A stretch of DNA of 32,075 nucleotides. Origin: Parvularculaceae bacterium. GTDB taxonomy: Bacteria > Pseudomonadota > Alphaproteobacteria > Caulobacterales > Parvularculaceae. The notes under the pieces were generated by a model, which did no database searches, had not been told where the DNA came from, and saw only the letters and a program-made list of their open reading frames with translations. Of this stretch, positions 28,730 through 32,075 are shown piece by piece (positions within the stretch are counted from its first letter, which is position 1; every line of letters starts with the position of its first letter). The stretch is from positions 1 to 32,075 of the forward strand of contig WFQB01000104.1 of the NCBI GenBank assembly GCA_015487305.1, in the 5' to 3' direction. The position numbers and the translations under genes are program-made.

Positions 28730-30061
28730 ATGACAGATGTGGAAACCATATACGCGCTATCATCTGGCGCGGGCAGGGCGGGTGTCGCGGTCATACGCCT
28801 ATCCGGCCCCAAAGCCCTTGCTTGCCTTAAAGCCATGACCGGAAAATTGCCGCAAGCGCGCTATGCAGCGCTGCGAAAGATAACCCACCCAAAATCCGGG
28901 GATTTACTGGATGAAGGGCTGATTTTGGCCTTTCCAACCCCCAACAGCTTTACCGGCGAAGATATGGCCGAGCTACAAATTCACGGCTCTAGAGCCAGTA
29001 TTGATGCAACCCTTGCTGCGTTGCAGCATTTTGGCTTGCGCCCCGCCGAGGCCGGTGAGTTTACCTTGCGGGCCTTTCGCAATGGTCGCATGGATTTAGC
29101 GCAGGCAGAAGGGTTGGCAGATCTTATCGACAGCGAAACGGACCAGCAAAGACAACAGGCATTGGGCCAGTTTGGCGGGCGACTTTCACAGGTTTCCGAG
29201 CGCTGGAGGCGGTCGCTTTTGGATATTGCTGCGCCTTTGGCAGCGGCGGTGGATTTTCCCGACGAAGAAGATATTCCGGCGCAAATAGAGACAAAAGCCC
29301 GCCCGGTGATTGAAAACCTGATTACAGATCTGGAAAAATATTTACGCAGCGCCGAGCGTGGTCGCCTCATTCGCGAGGGGTTGAGCGTTATTTTGCTCGG
29401 CCGCCCCAATGCCGGCAAATCAACCTTGCTCAATCATTTGATAGGCAGCGATCACGCCATCGTTTCGCCAATACCCGGTACCACCAGAGATATGATTGAG
29501 GTTCGCCTCGAATTGGCCGGTATGGCCGTGACTCTGGTCGATACCGCAGGGCTTCGCGAGAAAAGCAAAGACCCCATAGAGCAGGAGGGGATGCGCCGGG
29601 CAAGAGACAGGGCCGCAAGAGCGGATATGAAAATCATAATGCTTGATGCCAGCAAGCCGGAGGAGGTTTTAGGTCAGGATTTGCTCGGTATGGCCGGACC
29701 TCAAGACCTGATTGTTTGGAACAAGACCGATCTGGCACCACCACCACAAACCCCAAAGGGTCTCGCTCTTTCCCTTGAAACCGGGTCGGGGTTAGAAACC
29801 TTTTTATCTGCGATTGAGGCAAATATTGAGAAAATTGCTGCCAGCGAAGAAGCGCCTATTTTAACCAGAGAGCGCCACATAAAGGCTGTCAAGGACACAA
29901 TTTCGGAACTCAAACAATCACTTGATTTGTTAGAAGTACAACCAGATATGGCGGCTGAGAATGTGCGCCTTGCCGCCCGCGCCCTAGCCCGCATCACAGG
30001 CGCTATTGATGTTGATGAGGTGTTGGGCGAAATTTTTTCTTCCTTCTGCATAGGTAAGTGA
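28730..30061 (+). CDS. mnmE: tRNA modification GTPase MnmE
   Basis: TIYALSSGAGRAGVAVIRLSGP, GRPNAGKSTLLN, PGTTRDMIEV, DTAGLRE, C-terminal FCIGK. Confidence 0.98.
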   Translation: MTDVETIYALSSGAGRAGVAVIRLSGPKALACLKAMTGKLPQARYAALRKITHPKSGDLLDEGLILAFPTPNSFTGEDMAELQIHGSRASIDATLAALQHFGLRPAEAGEFTLRAFRNGRMDLAQAEGLADLIDSETDQQRQQALGQFGGRLSQVSERWRRSLLDIAAPLAAAVDFPDEEDIPAQIETKARPVIENLITDLEKYLRSAERGRLIREGLSVILLGRPNAGKSTLLNHLIGSDHAIVSPIPGTTRDMIEVRLELAGMAVTLVDTAGLREKSKDPIEQEGMRRARDRAARADMKIIMLDASKPEEVLGQDLLGMAGPQDLIVWNKTDLAPPPQTPKGLALSLETGSGLETFLSAIEANIEKIAASEEAPILTRERHIKAVKDTISELKQSLDLLEVQPDMAAENVRLAARALARITGAIDVDEVLGEIFSSFCIGK

Positions 30062-30104
30062 TTGAGGCGAGTGACTGGGATAGGCCCTTTTTTTGATAAA
30101 TAGC

Positions 30105-30120
30105 TGTTTCACGTGAAACA
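30105..30120. promoter_or_regulatory. parS: parS centromere site 1 (ParB binding site)
   Basis: Perfect 16-bp palindrome TGTTTCACGTGAAACA between mnmE and mnmG, matching the bacterial parS consensus TGTTNCACGTGAAACA. Confidence 0.95.
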
Positions 30121-30177
30121 TAGCCATCAATCATTAGGCTCGCCAAAGCGAGTTTTTTGCGATAGGCAAAGCCGGTA

Positions 30178-32075
30178 ATGGATAGAAAAACCACAAATAA
30201 ACGCTTTGATGTGATTGTCATTGGCGGCGGCCATGCGGGCTGCGAAGCAGCTTCGGCAGCGGCGCGCCTTGGTGCGCGTACTTTGCTGGCGACCCACAGA
30301 CTGGAAACCATTGGCGAGATGTCCTGCAATCCGGCTATTGGCGGCCTCGGTAAGGGGCATTTGGTGCGGGAGATTGACGCCCTTGATGGGGTGATGGGTC
30401 GGGTGATTGACAAAGCGGGCATACAATTTCGCATGCTCAACCTCTCCAAAGGCCCGGCCGTGCGCGGACCCCGGGCCCAAGCCGATCGGGCGCTTTATAA
30501 AAAGCACATGCAGCAGGCCCTTGCTGAACAGGAAAATCTGACCATTTTGGCGCTAACGGTCGAAGACCTATTGGGTGAGAATGGCCATATTAAAGGCATT
30601 ATCGCGGCAGATGGCGAGATTTTCGAGGGCGCGCGGGTCGTTCTAACCACCGGCACTTTCCTGAAAGGCGTCATCCATATAGGTGCCAAAAGAATACCCG
30701 CCGGGCGCGCCGGAGAAGCCCCTTCCATTGGTCTTTCGGACCGGCTCTACCAGGCAGGCCTTAAAATGGGCCGCCTTAAAACCGGCACTCCCGCAAGGCT
30801 CGATGGCCGCAGCATTCATTGGGATAATCTCAAAATGCAGCCCGCCGATAAGCGCCCGGTGCCGTTTTCCTTTCTGACCGAAAAGATAGAAGTGCCGCAA
30901 ATATCCTGCGCTATTACCGAGACAACCCCGCAAACCCACAAAATCATTGCCGATAATCTGTCCCGCTCTGCGGTCTATTCAGGCGGTATTTCCGGCAATG
31001 GGCCGCGCTATTGCCCCTCTATAGAAGACAAAATAGTGCGTTTTGCCGAGCGCGAATCCCACCAGATATTCCTCGAGCCCGAAGGGCTTGATGATCCGAC
31101 CATTTACCCGAATGGCATATCCACATCTTTGCCGGAGGAGGTGCAGGAAGCATTTTTGCGCACTATTCCCGGGCTGGAATCCGTGAAAATCATCCGCCAC
31201 GGCTATGCGATTGAGTATGACTATGTGGATCCACGGGAGTTGAGCTCAACCCTTGCGGTGCGCAAATTGCCGGGCCTCTTTCTGGCTGGCCAAATCAACG
31301 GAACCACTGGCTATGAAGAGGCGGGAGCCCAAGGACTTATAGCCGGGTTTAATGCCGCCCTAGCCGCGCAAGGCCGCGAAGCCTTTATCCTAGACCGTTC
31401 TCAGGCCTATATCGGGGTAATGATTGATGATCTGATCACAAGAGGGGTGAGCGAGCCATACCGCATGTTTACTTCGCGGGCTGAATACCGCCTCACCTTG
31501 CGCGCCGATAATGCCGACCAAAGGCTGACCCCTATGGCGATTGAATTGGGAGCTGCCAGCAAGCGCCGCCGGGATATGTTTCACGTGAAACAGGCAGCCC
31601 TTTTAAAAGCAAGAAATTGGGCAAAAACCACTGGTATGACTCCCAATGAAGCGGCCCGTTATGGGTTGAAAATCAATCAGGATGGCAAGCGCCGAACCGT
31701 GCTCGAATATCTTTCCTATCCGGAGATTAATGCCGAAAAACTGTCAAAAGTATGGCCAGAGCTAAAAACCATGCCAGCGGAAATTATTGAACAATTAGCC
31801 TCAGATGCGGTCTATGCAGGCTATTTGGAGCGACAAAAAACAGACATTGCCGCCTTCCGCCGCGATGAGTCTAAAAGGCTTCCTCCAGAGATAGATTATC
31901 AGGCCATACCGGGCCTTTCCAATGAGGTTCGGCTCAAGCTGGAAGAGGCAAAACCGGAAACTATCGGTCAGGCCGGACGCATAGAGGGAATAACCCCGGC
32001 GGCTTTGGCACTACTTTCCGCTTTTTTGAAAAAATCTGGCCATACCATGCCTGACAATAATGATAGAAGAGATAA
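30178..32075 (+). CDS. mnmG: tRNA uridine-5-carboxymethylaminomethyl(34) synthesis enzyme MnmG (3' truncated by window)
   Basis: Read directly from sequence (absent from the ORF track because no stop is reached): [37 protein letters not shown]..., [53 protein letters not shown]. Confidence 0.97.
   Translation, partial: MDRKTTNKRFDVIVIGGGHAGCEAASAAARLGARTLLATHRLETIGEMSCNPAIGGLGKGHLVREIDALDGVMGRVIDKAGIQFRMLNLSKGPAVRGPRAQADRALYKKHMQQALAEQENLTILALTVEDLLGENGHIKGIIAADGEIFEGARVVLTTGTFLKGVIHIGAKRIPAGRAGEAPSIGLSDRLYQAGLKMGRLKTGTPARLDGRSIHWDNLKMQPADKRPVPFSFLTEKIEVPQISCAITETTPQTHKIIADNLSRSAVYSGGISGNGPRYCPSIEDKIVRFAERESHQIFLEPEGLDDPTIYPNGISTSLPEEVQEAFLRTIPGLESVKIIRHGYAIEYDYVDPRELSSTLAVRKLPGLFLAGQINGTTGYEEAGAQGLIAGFNAALAAQGREAFILDRSQAYIGVMIDDLITRGVSEPYRMFTSRAEYRLTLRADNADQRLTPMAIELGAASKRRRDMFHVKQAALLKARNWAKTTGMTPNEAARYGLKINQDGKRRTVLEYLSYPEINAEKLSKVWPELKTMPAEIIEQLASDAVYAGYLERQKTDIAAFRRDESKRLPPEIDYQAIPGLSNEVRLKLEEAKPETIGQAGRIEGITPAALALLSAFLKKSGHTMPDNNDRRD
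31577..31592. promoter_or_regulatory. parS: parS centromere site 2, embedded in the mnmG coding sequence
   Basis: Second perfect copy of TGTTTCACGTGAAACA; spans codons for MFHVKQ in the mnmG frame. Confidence 0.93.

Noticed and set aside
32060-32075. Possible start of rsmG (ATGATAGAAGAGATA) overlapping the end of mnmG
   Set aside because: Synteny makes rsmG likely next, but only five codons are visible, so it cannot be called.
1-32075. CRISPR arrays, prophage, transposons, tRNA/rRNA genes
   Set aside because: No regularly spaced repeats, integrase/transposase motifs or tRNA-like cloverleaf sequences were recognised when reading; tRNAscan and Infernal would be needed to exclude them formally.

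Overview
The window reads as a compact, single-copy chromosomal segment of an alphaproteobacterium, covering the probable replication-origin and centromere neighbourhood. Left part: comM/yifB, a soluble hybrid histidine kinase, an AmpG-like MFS permease, a lipoprotein, a PfkB-family kinase, small hypothetical proteins, a DUF937-like protein, hslV, an opposite-strand M23 peptidase, hslU, and a 461-aa protein that looks like a degenerate, membrane-anchored prephenate-dehydratase/ACT protein. Middle: Smr, mltA, a Tim44-like protein, fxsA, secB, dnaQ, an in-frame aroE-coaE fusion, maf and ppsR. Right: a 414-bp divergent intergenic region with DnaA boxes (putative oriC), then hemE, hemJ, rho, a beta-barrel/OmpA chimera, a GDPD lipoprotein, a small DUF6489-like protein, mnmE and mnmG (truncated by the window end). 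Two perfect parS palindromes (TGTTTCACGTGAAACA) lie between mnmE and mnmG and inside mnmG. The main candidates for something new are the prephenate-dehydratase-like pseudoenzyme (11696-13081), the aroE-coaE fusion, the repeat architecture of the putative oriC, and the barrel/OmpA chimera. No tRNA, rRNA, CRISPR array, prophage or transposase was recognised. All family calls come from reading the sequence; no database search was run.
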